Below are positions 35,901 through 43,842 of a stretch of DNA of 64,000 nt, in pieces; within the stretch, counting starts at the first letter, position 1; each line of letters starts with the position of its first letter. The notes under the pieces were generated by a model. The model was not told the origin of the DNA. It did not search any database and saw only the letters and a program-made list of their open reading frames with translations. The DNA comes from Halobaculum halobium (GTDB taxonomy: Archaea; Halobacteriota; Halobacteria; Halobacteriales; Haloferacaceae): contig NZ_CP126158.1 in assembly GCF_030127145.1 (NCBI RefSeq), forward strand, positions 1,178,001 through 1,242,000, given 5' to 3'. Both the position numbers and the translations under genes were made by a program.

Positions 35901-36082
35901 CCGACGCGCTCGAACAGCTCCTCTTGCGTTTCGGTGGGCTCGCCGTCCGCGTTCTTGCGGAGGTAGCGCGCCGGCAGGATGTTGTCGTACGCGTTGGAGG
36001 TGAGCCGCGCTTGCAGCGTGTCGCCCTCGGTTCGTTTGATCGGCAGTTCGAGCTCGTCGGCGTCGAGGTCGGCGCGACTCAT
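32915..36082 (-). CDS. nrdJ: adenosylcobalamin-dependent (class II) ribonucleotide reductase
   Basis: The 1055-residue enzyme has the first redox Cys in LSACFVDS (Cys174), the radical loop NPCGEQPLEEYEACNLG (429-445, with partner Cys442), and PTGTTSMVGNTTGG. It reduces ribonucleotides to deoxyribonucleotides using a B12-generated thiyl radical. A Gly/Pro/Asp-rich linker precedes a C-terminal Cys cluster (CPDCG, CKTCESCG, SEC) that serves as a zinc-ribbon or redox shuttle. No intein is present. The ATG at 36082 overlaps the stop of a 23-codon upstream ORF (ATGA). Confidence 0.95.
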   Translation of the reverse strand: MSRADLDADELELPIKRTEGDTLQARLTSNAYDNILPARYLRKNADGEPTETQEELFERVGRNVALAEAVYEADDPVTVTPDQLKPDHPRRDELAEEVFGAGVTADDDAETELSVYNVNKFAYETVVPELPDDVRSHVEETADEFQELMERLSFMPNSPTLMNAGDELQQLSACFVDSPDDDIDDIHQTAKEAAQVFQSGGGMGYAFWKLRPYGDAVGSTGGIASGPITFMRTFDQMCETIAQGGARRGAQMGVMRVSHPDVIQFLHAKNKDVSLANTLRLNDPDDFTHTSFADALDEARELIDDDGKVPKHLRNAVEGHLSNFNISVGVTDDFMDALDAGEEFTFTNPRTEEPHVATPETKELYDMFGLGEHVEVGEVLSVPAAEIWDHIVEGAHENGEPGVVYLERINKLHSFDVEEHPDHRILATNPCGEQPLEEYEACNLGHINLSTLADLDAPDWRVWVDEHGDEYDSEQAAVEAFLEDAIDWEEFDYRVEMGTRFLENVVTMSDFPVPEIEQKVRDMRKIGLGVMGLAQLYIQLGVRYGSETGNRIAEELMTHINHESKAASHDLAEERGTFNDWADSKYADPVRYADWFEQYVGEDPEDWADGYPIRNHNTTTIAPTGTTSMVGNTTGGCEPIYNVAYYKNVSDDVQGDEMLVEFDDYFLRTLEANDIDVDAVKAEAQEQMATNEFDGVDGLETVPDAIGELFVVTGDLDAKDHAGVQVACQTGVDSAISKTVNAPNDSTLEDAQEVFEYIYEHGGKGVTYYRDGTRSKQVLTTRADNTDFADESEAAEALVEQISDIFGGIEGFLENEDVQAALDAEVDDLLEAADERTVHIDYTEKRARPDSLRGVTQLIETGYGKMYITINEDPESGEPFELFANIGHSGGFTNSFTESLAKVISTALRSGVDPREIVDELQGTRSPKIAWDKGEQIQSIPDAIGTAMRRYLDDEVEKGYPEQTSLDEVGGGVDAPAPESDGGTAVESGGSDPGQPPADAGAPGPEDAGDVDAQTDAVDELIANGESPECPDCGSMTLYYSEGCKTCESCGWSEC

Positions 36083-36150
36083 ACGTCGCGCTCCTCCCCG
36101 CGAGCGCCGGCGGATCGACAGACGTCGGTGTGGATATCGTGGCGTTCCAT
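36079..36150 (-). CDS. 23-codon upstream ORF overlapping the nrdJ start
   Basis: ATG at 36150 opens a 23-residue ORF (MERHDIHTDVCRSAG...) whose TGA overlaps the nrdJ ATG by the ATGA arrangement. No similarity is recognised. It could couple translation initiation of nrdJ or be a chance ORF in GC-rich sequence. Confidence 0.35.
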   Translation of the reverse strand: MERHDIHTDVCRSAGARGEERDV

Positions 36151-36568
36151 TGTGGGTTCGGACGGACGTTCGGTACCGGACCCACGCTCATAAACGGCGT
36201 GGATTCCGGTAGGCTTGTGTTAATTCAAGCCAGCTTGACATAGACGTGGCTTACCGGTGTGAGCCTGAACGCGTCTGATCGGGTCCGTATCAGCGTTGTA
36301 CGAGCGGCAGTATAAGGGTGTTCAGAGCGGAGTGAAAGTGGTCAACAATCGGATCAGAACGCGGAACCAACAGACGCGAGCAGGAGTGCACGATCGTGTC
36401 GATGCACGTCCGTGGATCTGCGGCCGGCCGACGGAGATCCGCAGCCGTTCGCTGCGGTCGGTGGCGCCGGTCCGCACGGCGGTACTACGGAGCGGTTCGT
36501 CGGTTTGGTCGCCGGACGCCGGGGAAAGGGATACCACGGGTGCGTGAGTACGCGCTGGCGTGACTGGT
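36151..36568. other. 418-nt gap upstream of nrdJ
   Basis: No gene is seen. TTTATGAG on the minus strand near 36187-36194 could be the nrdJ TATA box, and an inverted repeat lies just beyond it (36212-36231). The rest, up to the small membrane-protein gene, shows no further structure that I can support. Confidence 0.45.
36212..36231. promoter_or_regulatory. inverted repeat upstream of nrdJ
   Basis: GGCTTG-TGTTAATT-CAAGCC has 6-bp arms and an AT-rich 8-nt centre, located about 130 nt upstream of the nrdJ ATG and just beyond the probable TATA box. Its shape suits a dimeric regulator. It does not resemble the bacterial NrdR box or a B12 riboswitch. Confidence 0.35.
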
Positions 36569-36778
36569 ATGAACGTCCTCGCGCTTACTGCATCGGCCGC
36601 ACTGCTCCAGCTTCCCGGACCGCTCGACTCGACGCTGGGAACCGTCTTCCTCGCGCTAGTCGGCTTCCTCGTCGTCCTGTTCGTCGGTCGGATCGTCCTC
36701 AGCATCGCCTGGCGGCTGGCGCTGATCGCAGCGTTCGCCGCCGGGGTATTCCTCCTCGTGACGACGTACCTCGTGTGA
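36569..36778 (+). CDS. 69-residue two-helix membrane protein
   Basis: Starting at ATG 36569, the protein has a hydrophobic N-terminus (MNVLALTASAALLQL) and two strong transmembrane segments at about residues 24-44 and 49-68, separated by a short Arg-containing turn. An upstream GTG at 36560 would add three residues. Function is unknown. It stands alone on the plus strand between nrdJ and a frameshifted histidine kinase. Confidence 0.6.
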   Translation: MNVLALTASAALLQLPGPLDSTLGTVFLALVGFLVVLFVGRIVLSIAWRLALIAAFAAGVFLLVTTYLV

Positions 36779-36902
36779 ACTCGGCGCGCGGGAGAGGCCG
36801 AACCCGGTAGCGGTCGCGCGCAGCGGCCCGTCTGCGGCGGATCGTGTCCCTCGACTGCAACGAGGAGACGTGCTTATCCGTCCGAGCCGCCTCTGAGCCA
36901 TA

Positions 36903-38553
36903 ATGACTCACAGCGTGGAGGCCGGCGTCGGGGACGCCGACCTCCTTGCGCTCCGCCGCGTCGGGCGACGGATGGCGCGCGCCGACGACACCGACGCCGT
37001 CGCCGAGGCGTTCGTCGACACCTGCGAGCGGGAGCTGGCCGTCGCGCTGGCGGCCGTCCGCGCCTACGATCCCCGACGCGACGCGCTGAGCGTCGTCGTC
37101 GCGGCCGACGACGCCGCCCCGTACCTCGACGACTGGGACGCTCACCGCCGCGGGGACGACCAGAGCGCGGCGTGGCGCGCGTACACCTCCGGAGCCCCGG
37201 AGCACGTCGAACGTCCGCGGTCCGGAGCCGACGCCGAGGAGGTCGCACACGCTCTGTACCTGCCGTTCGGAACCCACGGCGTCGCGGCGGCGGCGACGCT
37301 CGACGACGACGGGTTCGACGACCGCACGCGGTACCTCCTCGAGACGCTCGCTTCCGACGCCACGGCCGCGCTCGACGCCGCCGCCGACCGCCGGGGGCTC
37401 AGAGGGCTCCACGACGCAACCCGCGCAATGCAGGCGGCGGACAACCCCGAGGACATCGCGGCCGTCACCGTCGACGCAACCGAGGCGGTGTTGGGCATCC
37501 CCTACAGCGGCGTGCGCCTGTGCGACGGCGACGGCGGGCTCCCGATCGCGGCGGTGTCGGACGCCGCGGCGCGGGACGTCGGCATCGGCGGCGACAGCGA
37601 CGGAGCGCGGCGCGCACGCGAGGCGTTCGAGCGCGGCGAGCCCGTAGTGTTCGACGAGATCGACGACGACGGGGGCGCGCCGTCGACCCCCGCGTTCTCG
37701 GAGGCCGCGGTGTACCCGCTGGGCGACCACGGGACGCTCGCCGTCGCGCTCCCCGAGGGGATGCCCCTCGACAGCCGCCGTCGGGACCTCGCGCGAGTCC
37801 TCGCGGACAACGCGACCGCCGCGCTCGACCGAGCTGATCGGTCGGCCCGCCTCCGCGAGCAGGCGTCGACGATCGCCGCGCAGGACGAGCGACTGGAGGA
37901 GTTCGCGAACGTCGTCTCACACGACCTTCGCAACCCGCTGAACGTCGCGCAAGGGCGCCTTCAGATGGCACGCGAGCGCGTCAACGACTCCCAAACCGGA
38001 TCCGATCTGGCGACCGTACGCGAGGCGCTCGACCGCATGGACGCCATCGTCGAGGACGCCCGCGGGCTCGCGGTCGGCGAGACGGCCGGCGACGCCGAGC
38101 GGCTGTCGATCGGTGACGCCGCGACGCGCGCGCGTGGGGCGCCGTCGAGACCGGGGACGCCGAGTTGACCGTCGAGGCGACCCAGACGGTGGAAGCCGAC
38201 AGGGGCTGCTCGCGCAGTTGTTCGAGAACGTCTTCCGCAACGCGGTGGAACACGCCGGCGAGGCGCCGCGCGTGCTCGTGACCGATACCGCCGCGAGCGA
38301 CGCGGCGGCCGCTCCCGATTCGACAGCCGACCGCGACGCGACCGACGACGCCGGCGGGTTCGCGATCGAGGACGACGGCCCGGGCGTCCCCGAGGACGAG
38401 CGGGGCGCGGTGTTCCGCGTCGGGTACTCCGGCCGCGACGGCACCGGCCTCGGCCTCGGAATCGTCGCCCGCGTCGCCGAGGCCCACGGGTGGAGCGTCC
38501 GCATCGAGGACGGTGACCGGCTCGGTGGCGCCCGGTTCGTCGTCGAGCCGTGA
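36903..38553 (+). pseudogene. GAF-domain histidine kinase with two frameshifts
   Basis: The first frame (36903-38168) encodes two GAF-like sensor regions and the phospho-acceptor motif FANVVSHDLRNPLNVAQG. Coding sense then moves in two steps. Near the CG repeat at 38119-38137 it shifts to a frame reading WGAVETGDAELTVEATQTVE. At the GGGG run 38202-38205 it shifts again to GLLAQLFENVFRNAVEHAGE, followed by a complete ATP lid (DDGPGVP, GTGLGLGIVARV) ending at 38553. Every domain is well preserved apart from the shifts. That fits either a very recent pseudogene or two sequencing indels in G/C runs. As assembled, the kinase lacks its ATPase domain. Confidence 0.75.
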
Positions 38554-38658
38554 GACGGTGAGCGGAGCGCAGGGCGGCGGGCCGAACGGAGACAGGGACT
38601 GCACCGACGCGTAAGCGGTAGGAGTAAACCTCCGGCGCGACCACTCACGAACCGACAG

Positions 38659-39273
38659 ATGCTCCTCACGCTCGAAGGGCTCGACGGGAGCGGGAAGACC
38701 ACCGCCTGGGAGGCCCTCCAGCCGGCGTACCCCGACGCGACGTTCACCCGCGAACCGACCGACTCGTGGTACGGCGAGGCCGTTCGCCGGTCGCTCGGCG
38801 ACGACGACACCGACCCGCTGGCGGACCTGTTCTGCTTCGTCGCGGATCACGCCGACCACCTCTCTCGGGTGGTTCGCCCGGCGCTCGCCGACGGCGACGT
38901 GGTGATCTCTGACCGCTACACCGACTCTCGATACGCCTACCAGGCCGCGACGCTGGCCGACACGGACCTCCAGCGCCCGCTCGAATACGTCCGCGGTATC
39001 CACGGGGCCTTCACCCGCGAGCCAGACGCGACCATCTACCTCGACGTGGACCCGGAGACGGCGGCCGCCCGCGCCGGCGCGACAGACAAGTACGAGCGCG
39101 CCTCGTTCCTCTCGGAGGTGCAGTCGAACTACGAGCGCCTGATCGACGCCGAGCCAGAGCGGTTCGTCCGCGTCGACGCCGGCCGCTCGCCCGAAGCGGT
39201 GCTCGACGCCGTGGAGGACACCGTCGAACGGCTCGTCGAGGCGCACCGAGACGGCGCCCGCGACGACCGCTGA
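38659..39273 (+). CDS. tmk: thymidylate kinase
   Basis: The 204-residue kinase has P-loop [11 protein letters not shown] (residues 4-14), the dTMP-site motif [11 protein letters not shown] and the [11 protein letters not shown] (DRY-type) motif. It phosphorylates dTMP to dTDP. Its core matches archaeal and bacterial Tmk in length. It lies directly after the broken histidine kinase, with a short spacer containing GTAAACC as a possible TATA element. Confidence 0.92.
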   Translation: MLLTLEGLDGSGKTTAWEALQPAYPDATFTREPTDSWYGEAVRRSLGDDDTDPLADLFCFVADHADHLSRVVRPALADGDVVISDRYTDSRYAYQAATLADTDLQRPLEYVRGIHGAFTREPDATIYLDVDPETAAARAGATDKYERASFLSEVQSNYERLIDAEPERFVRVDAGRSPEAVLDAVEDTVERLVEAHRDGARDDR

Positions 39274-39333
39274 GGCCGTCGAGAGATCGGCGCACGTCCC
39301 CTCGTTTTTGACGGCTCGGCCCGTGGATAGCCT

Positions 39334-40230
39334 GTGTCGCGTCGCGACCGCGGTTCGGCCGGCAGGCGGCGCGGAGCCGCCGCCCTCGCGCTCGCACTCC
39401 TTCTCGTGTCCGCCGGCTGTGCGGACGCGGTCACCTCCGGCGGCGACGCGAGCGGGCGGACGGTGAACCCCGCGCTCGCGGACACGCCGACGGCGACGCC
39501 GACGCCTCGGGGCGGCTTCCCCGCCGGCGTCGACCGCGGCGGCGTCGACGTCGAGCGCGTCATCGACGCCCACCGCGCGGCGCTTGCGAACGGCTCGTGG
39601 ACGGTCGGGTTCACGCGAACTGTGACGGGGCCGAACGGGACGGTCGAACGGAGTCGCGCCCGGGTTGTCGCGAACGGGTCGCGGACGCTGTCGACGTTCG
39701 AGCGGATCCGCGGCGACGACCGCCTCGCGTCGGCCCACTGGAGCAACGGCACCGCCGCCGCGAGTCGCCGCGTGGACTGGGAGGGCGCCGTCAGCCTGGA
39801 GGGGCGCCCCGGCGAGCCGGGGGTTCCCACGGGGCTCGATCCGACCGGCGGGGCCTGGCTGTACGCGGCGTTCCTCGACGTCGATCCCCGCTATGCGGGC
39901 AGCGAGTCGACCGACAACGGAACCGTGACCGTGCTTCGGGGGGAGGCGGGTCGGATCGAGCGTTCCGGAGTCCCCGACCGAACGTCGGTCCGACTCCGCG
40001 CGCGAGTCGACGCCGACGGCGTCGTTCGCTCGCTGACCCTCCGGTATGAGGTCTTCCTCGGGGACGACCCCGGCGTCGTCAGGATCGAACTCCGGACGAG
40101 TGCCGTCGGCACGACGACCGTCCCCCGCCCCGGGTGGGTCGATCGCGCGCTGGCGAACGCGAGCGCCGGCGCGCGGGGACCCGACGACGGTGCGGGCGCC
40201 ACCGAGACCACCGACACCCCGGGAGGGTGA
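39334..40230 (+). CDS. lipoprotein of the TVNPAL family, copy 2
   Basis: A GTG start gives 298 residues. It has an Arg-rich N-region, a hydrophobic stretch and lipobox SAGC (Cys near residue 29), then the spacer RTVNPALADTPTATPTP. The rest is a beta-rich extracellular domain with repeated Asn-Gly-(Thr/Ser) sites. A TTTTTG box 25-30 nt upstream of the GTG suits leaderless expression. It shares spacer and domain style (HRAALANGSWTVGFTRT; ARVDADGVVRSLTLRY) with the next gene, so they are tandem paralogues. Function is unknown. Confidence 0.75.
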   Translation: MSRRDRGSAGRRRGAAALALALLLVSAGCADAVTSGGDASGRTVNPALADTPTATPTPRGGFPAGVDRGGVDVERVIDAHRAALANGSWTVGFTRTVTGPNGTVERSRARVVANGSRTLSTFERIRGDDRLASAHWSNGTAAASRRVDWEGAVSLEGRPGEPGVPTGLDPTGGAWLYAAFLDVDPRYAGSESTDNGTVTVLRGEAGRIERSGVPDRTSVRLRARVDADGVVRSLTLRYEVFLGDDPGVVRIELRTSAVGTTTVPRPGWVDRALANASAGARGPDDGAGATETTDTPGG

Positions 40231-40317
40231 CCGCGCACCCGACCAGCGTGCATCGACCGCGGATACGCGGCGGTCGGCACCGTCCGAACTTATGCGTCGC
40301 AGGCCCGTGACCAACGT

Positions 40318-41193
40318 ATGACCCGCGCCGTCCCCGTCCCAGTGCTCGTCGTCGCGGTCGCGGTCCTCCTCGCCGGGTGCGGCGCCGGGACCGGCAGCGA
40401 CGGCGGGCGAACGGTGAACCCCGCGCTCGCGGACACGCCGACCGCGTCGCCGACGCCGACGGCGCAGCCGAGCTATCCGCCCGGCGTCACGGCCGAGCGC
40501 GTCGACGTGCGGACGCTCGCGAGGAGCCACGACCGGGCGCTTCGCGACGTGAACTCGACCGTCCGGTTCCGGCGGACCGCGGTCGCGGCGAACGGAACGG
40601 TGCTGTCGACGCGCCGCAGCGTCATCGAGCGCGCGAGCGGCCGGCTCGGTGGCGACTACGTGCGAAACGGGAGCCTGCCTGGCGAAGACGCGCCGCCGAT
40701 CCGAGGGTTCGCGTTCTGGACGAACGGGAGCGTCACCGCGCTGCGGACGGTCGATGACGACGGCACCGTCAGCTATCGGGCGGTCCCGGGCGAGCCGCCG
40801 ACGGTCGCCAGCACCGACGACAGCGGCGAGGGGCTGCTCGTCGCCGCGTTCGACGGGACGGGCGTTCGGCTCACCGACACGGTCGCCATCGCCGGCGAGC
40901 GGCTGTACGTGCTCACCGCCGAGCGCGAGCGACTCAATCGGAGCGGGACCCGGGTGGAGAACTTCAGCGCCACGGCGTACATCACCGAAGAGGGAGTCGT
41001 CCGCGGGTACGAGCTCAGTTACACCGCGACGTACGAAACCGAGAACGAGTCGGTCACCGCGACCGTCGCCGAGCGCTTCCGCACGACGACCGGCGACACC
41101 GACGCGGCGCCGCCGGCGTGGATCGACGAGGCATTCGACACCGAGAGAGAGACGGGCGAAGGAGACGAAACAGAGACCGAGGGCTCCCGCTGA
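40318..41193 (+). CDS. lipoprotein of the TVNPAL family, copy 3
   Basis: The 291-residue protein has a signal peptide with lipobox LAGC (Cys20), spacer RTVNPALADTPTASPTPTA and a domain parallel to the previous gene: HDRALRDVNSTVRFRRT, YITEEGVVRGYELSYTATY and a closing PPAWIDEAF. The two sequences align along their whole length but have diverged widely. It is predicted to be lipid-anchored outside the membrane. CTTATG 26-30 nt before the ATG suggests its own leaderless promoter. Confidence 0.78.
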   Translation: MTRAVPVPVLVVAVAVLLAGCGAGTGSDGGRTVNPALADTPTASPTPTAQPSYPPGVTAERVDVRTLARSHDRALRDVNSTVRFRRTAVAANGTVLSTRRSVIERASGRLGGDYVRNGSLPGEDAPPIRGFAFWTNGSVTALRTVDDDGTVSYRAVPGEPPTVASTDDSGEGLLVAAFDGTGVRLTDTVAIAGERLYVLTAERERLNRSGTRVENFSATAYITEEGVVRGYELSYTATYETENESVTATVAERFRTTTGDTDAAPPAWIDEAFDTERETGEGDETETEGSR

Positions 41194-41227
41194 CTCGGCC
41201 ACGAAGCGCCGCTGAAGGGCGGGACCG

Positions 41228-41542
41228 CTACTCCGCCGCGGGGAGGTCGTACTCCTCGGGGGGCGGCACGTACAGCAGGTCGATCGTGAACCCGAGCGCG
41301 AGCGGAACGCCGACGAACACAGCGAGGAACAGCCCCGCGGCGCCCTCGAACAACGGCGGGATCACCGACCCCTGCACGAGTCCGAGCACGGTCAGGACGA
41401 CCGGCGAGACGAGCATCGTGTACGTCACCCAGCCCCACTGCGTCTTCAGTCGGATACGGAAGAAGCGCGAGAGCACCGCGACGACGAGCGTGTTCACCGC
41501 GAGCGCGACGAGGGTGAGCACGAGCGCGAGCGCAGAGACCAT
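41228..41542 (-). CDS. three-helix membrane protein, unknown function
   Basis: The 104-residue protein has three hydrophobic segments at about residues 3-26, 40-61 and 66-92, with RFFRIRLKTQWGWVTY between helices 1 and 2 and an acidic tail PPPEEYDLPAAE. No enzymatic motif is visible. It converges with lipoprotein copy 3 and diverges from the E1-alpha gene. Confidence 0.7.
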   Translation of the reverse strand: MVSALALVLTLVALAVNTLVVAVLSRFFRIRLKTQWGWVTYTMLVSPVVLTVLGLVQGSVIPPLFEGAAGLFLAVFVGVPLALGFTIDLLYVPPPEEYDLPAAE

Positions 41543-41686
41543 ACCCCGCGTAGGGCGCGGTCGCTCTTTGGCCTGTCGGGGCCGGCGCGGGTCGACGCTC
41601 GACCGATCACCGACGCGACGGCTACCGCCCCCGCACTCGCGACCGTCCCGCCGCAATTTATGCCGGATGCCGCGACAGGTGGGGTC

Positions 41687-42748
41687 ATGAGCGACGACGT
41701 GACGCGGATCGTCGGGGCGCGCGACCTCGACGAGACGCGCTTCGACGCCGAGGACGCCCGCGCGGCCCTGCGCGATATCGTCCGAACGCGGCGGTTCGAC
41801 GAGCGCGCGCTCGCCCTCCAGCGGCGCGGGTGGATGAGCGGCTACCCCCCGTACGAGGGCCAGGAGGCCGCGCAGGTCGGCGCCGCCCACGCGATGGACG
41901 CCGACGACCGCCTGTTCCCGACCTACCGCTCGAACGCCCTCCAGATCGCCCGCGGCGTCCCGATGAGCGACATCCTCCTGTTCCGACGCGGGTTCCCGGA
42001 GTACCACTCCGACCACGATATCCCCGTCTTCCCGCAGGCGGTGCCCATCGCCAGCCAGATCCCCCACGCCGCCGGCGCGGGGATGGCGGCGAACTACGCG
42101 GACGAGGAGTGGGCGAGTCTGGTCTGCTTCGGCGACGGCGCGACCTCGGAGGGCGACTTCCACGAGGGGCTGAACTTCGCGGGCGTGTTCGACGCCCCGA
42201 CCGTCTTCTTCTGTGAGAACAACGGCTGGGCGATCTCGCTGCCGCGCGACCGCCAGACAGCAAGCGAGTCGATCGCGGTCAAGGCCGACGCTTACGGCAT
42301 CGAGGGCGTGCAGGTCGACGGAAACGACCCGCTGGCGACGCGGGCGGTCGTCGAGGACGCGCTGTCCCGCGCCCGCGACGGCGATCCGGTGCTCGTCGAG
42401 GCGCTGACGTACCGCCGGGGTGCCCACACCACCGCCGACGACCCGAGTCAGTACCGCGACGGCGACCCGGACCTGCCCGAGTGGCGCCTGCGCGACCCCC
42501 TCGACCGCTTCGCCGAGTGGTGTCGCGATCAGGAGATCGTCGACGACGGCTTCGTCGAGGATGTCGCCGAGGCGGCGAACGATGAACTCGCCGAGGCCGT
42601 CGACACCGCCGAGGCGGTGCCGCGACCGGACCCGGAAGAACTGTTCGACTCGCTGTCCGAGGAGCTCCCCGCGGACGTGCGACGCCAGCGCGAGGCCGCC
42701 AGCGCGGTCGCCGACGAGCACCCCGAGACGTACGAGTTGGATCGGTAA
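41687..42748 (+). CDS. 2-oxoacid dehydrogenase E1 component, alpha subunit (orphan)
   Basis: The 353-residue protein has the thiamine-diphosphate motif from GDGATSEGDFHEG to ENNGWAIS and the E1-alpha entry motif YPPYEGQEAAQVGAAHAM. It should decarboxylate a branched-chain or other 2-oxo acid together with an E1-beta subunit. No E1-beta, E2 or E3 gene follows; the next genes are regulatory. AATTTATG 25-30 nt before the ATG at 41687 supports this start over an in-frame ATG at 41660. Confidence 0.88.
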   Translation: MSDDVTRIVGARDLDETRFDAEDARAALRDIVRTRRFDERALALQRRGWMSGYPPYEGQEAAQVGAAHAMDADDRLFPTYRSNALQIARGVPMSDILLFRRGFPEYHSDHDIPVFPQAVPIASQIPHAAGAGMAANYADEEWASLVCFGDGATSEGDFHEGLNFAGVFDAPTVFFCENNGWAISLPRDRQTASESIAVKADAYGIEGVQVDGNDPLATRAVVEDALSRARDGDPVLVEALTYRRGAHTTADDPSQYRDGDPDLPEWRLRDPLDRFAEWCRDQEIVDDGFVEDVAEAANDELAEAVDTAEAVPRPDPEELFDSLSEELPADVRRQREAASAVADEHPETYELDR

Positions 42749-42818
42749 CCCCATCGGCCCCGCTCCTCCGGGGTTCGCCGCGTCACTCGACCCCCGCCCC
42801 GCACTCGCGCTCGGTCGC

Positions 42819-43055
42819 TCACTCCGTCATCGACACGTACGTCCGGGTGTCGGTGACGCCGTCGACGCCGCGGACCGCGTCGGCGACGGTGTCGAGCACG
42901 GTGTACATGTCGGGCGCGTCGACCTCCGCGATCACGTCGAAGTCTCCGGCGACGACGTGCGCCTCCGTGACCGTCTCGATCCCCGAGACCGCGTCTGCGA
43001 CGCCCTGCGTGTCCGCGTCCCCGCTCACCTTCACCATCACGAACGCGTGAACCAT
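42819..43055 (-). CDS. stand-alone Lrp/AsnC ligand-binding (RAM) domain protein
   Basis: The 78-residue protein is only the alpha-beta ligand domain of Lrp/AsnC regulators: HAFVMVKVSGDAD, then VTEAHVVAGDFDVIAEVDA and a final TRTYVSMTE. It has no HTH. Such small proteins can bind amino acids and assemble with full regulators or enzymes. A T-rich TATA-like box 27 nt upstream suggests leaderless transcription. It diverges from trkA across an 82-nt gap and is about 45% identical by eye to the RAM protein on the other side of trkA. Confidence 0.82.
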   Translation of the reverse strand: MVHAFVMVKVSGDADTQGVADAVSGIETVTEAHVVAGDFDVIAEVDAPDMYTVLDTVADAVRGVDGVTDTRTYVSMTE

Positions 43056-43137
43056 AGTGTGTGAACATGTACCACAGTCAAAAACCTTCCTGCGCGTCGG
43101 AGGTAGCGTTATATTCTCCCGTGGTAATTGGTAGCAC

Positions 43138-43842
43138 ATGCGTTTCATTGTCATCGGAGGCGGTCGCGTCGGCCTGCGCACGGCGCGGGTGCTCCGCGAG
43201 GAGGGCCACGACGTGACGGTCGTCGAGCGCGACGCCGATCGGGCGGACCGGGCCCGAGCCGACGGCTTCAGCGTCGTCGAGGGCGACGGCGCCCGCGAGG
43301 GCGTGCTGTCGGAGGCGGCCGTCGAGCGCGCGGACGCCGTCGGCGCGCTGACGGGCGATCTGAACGTGAACTTCGCGGCGTGCATGATCGCGAAGCACCA
43401 CGGCTGTCGCACCGTGATGCGCATCGATGAGGACTACCGCGAGGAGATCTACCAGAAGTACGCCGACGAGGTCGACGAGATCATCTACCCCGAGCGCCTG
43501 GGCGCGATCGGCGCGAAGAACGCCCTGTTGGGCGGGAACGTCCGCGCAATCGCCGACATCGCCGAGCACCTGCAGGTGTTGTTGTTCACGATCCCCGAGG
43601 CGTCCCCGATGCGCGGGTACACCCTCTCGGAGGTCGAACTGCCCGCGAACGCGCGGCTGCTGGCGTTCGGCAAGCGCGACGAGCCGATGGGGATCCCGCT
43701 GCCAGACAACTCCCTGGAGACGGGCGACCGCGTCGCCGTCCTCGCGGACTTCGACGTGCTCGACGACGTGCGTCAGCTGCTCGTCGGCGACGACGCCGGC
43801 GAGACGCTCGCCTCGGCCGCGAGCGCGGGGGGTGGTGCCTGA
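43138..43842 (+). CDS. TrkA-type potassium-channel regulatory protein (RCK)
   Basis: The 234-residue protein has an N-terminal NAD-binding RCK domain (VIGGGRVGLRTARVL, residues 5-19; acidic VVERDADRA at the second strand end) and a C-terminal TrkA-C domain (about residues 145-220). Family members gate Trk/Ktr potassium transporters or channels in response to NAD(H) or nucleotides. No transporter subunit is adjacent. The next ORF starts directly after its stop. TTATATTC 26 nt upstream is a good TATA element. Confidence 0.88.
   Translation: MRFIVIGGGRVGLRTARVLREEGHDVTVVERDADRADRARADGFSVVEGDGAREGVLSEAAVERADAVGALTGDLNVNFAACMIAKHHGCRTVMRIDEDYREEIYQKYADEVDEIIYPERLGAIGAKNALLGGNVRAIADIAEHLQVLLFTIPEASPMRGYTLSEVELPANARLLAFGKRDEPMGIPLPDNSLETGDRVAVLADFDVLDDVRQLLVGDDAGETLASAASAGGGA

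Noticed and set aside
32570-36193. A plus-strand open frame of about 1200 codons opposite nrdJ
   Set aside because: It is the antisense shadow of a well-conserved gene in GC-rich DNA; it has no domain motifs and is His/Val/Arg-rich.
36083-36300. A cobalamin riboswitch upstream of the B12-dependent reductase
   Set aside because: I could not find the conserved B12-box core; only a simple inverted repeat is present.
36903-38553. Programmed frameshifting in the GAF histidine kinase
   Set aside because: Two shifts are needed, with no slippery heptamer or downstream structure that I can support; indels in G/C runs explain it more simply.
37981-41202. A minus-strand open frame of about 1070 codons across tmk and two lipoproteins
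   Set aside because: It lies opposite three supported genes and is low-complexity Arg/Asp/Gly sequence.
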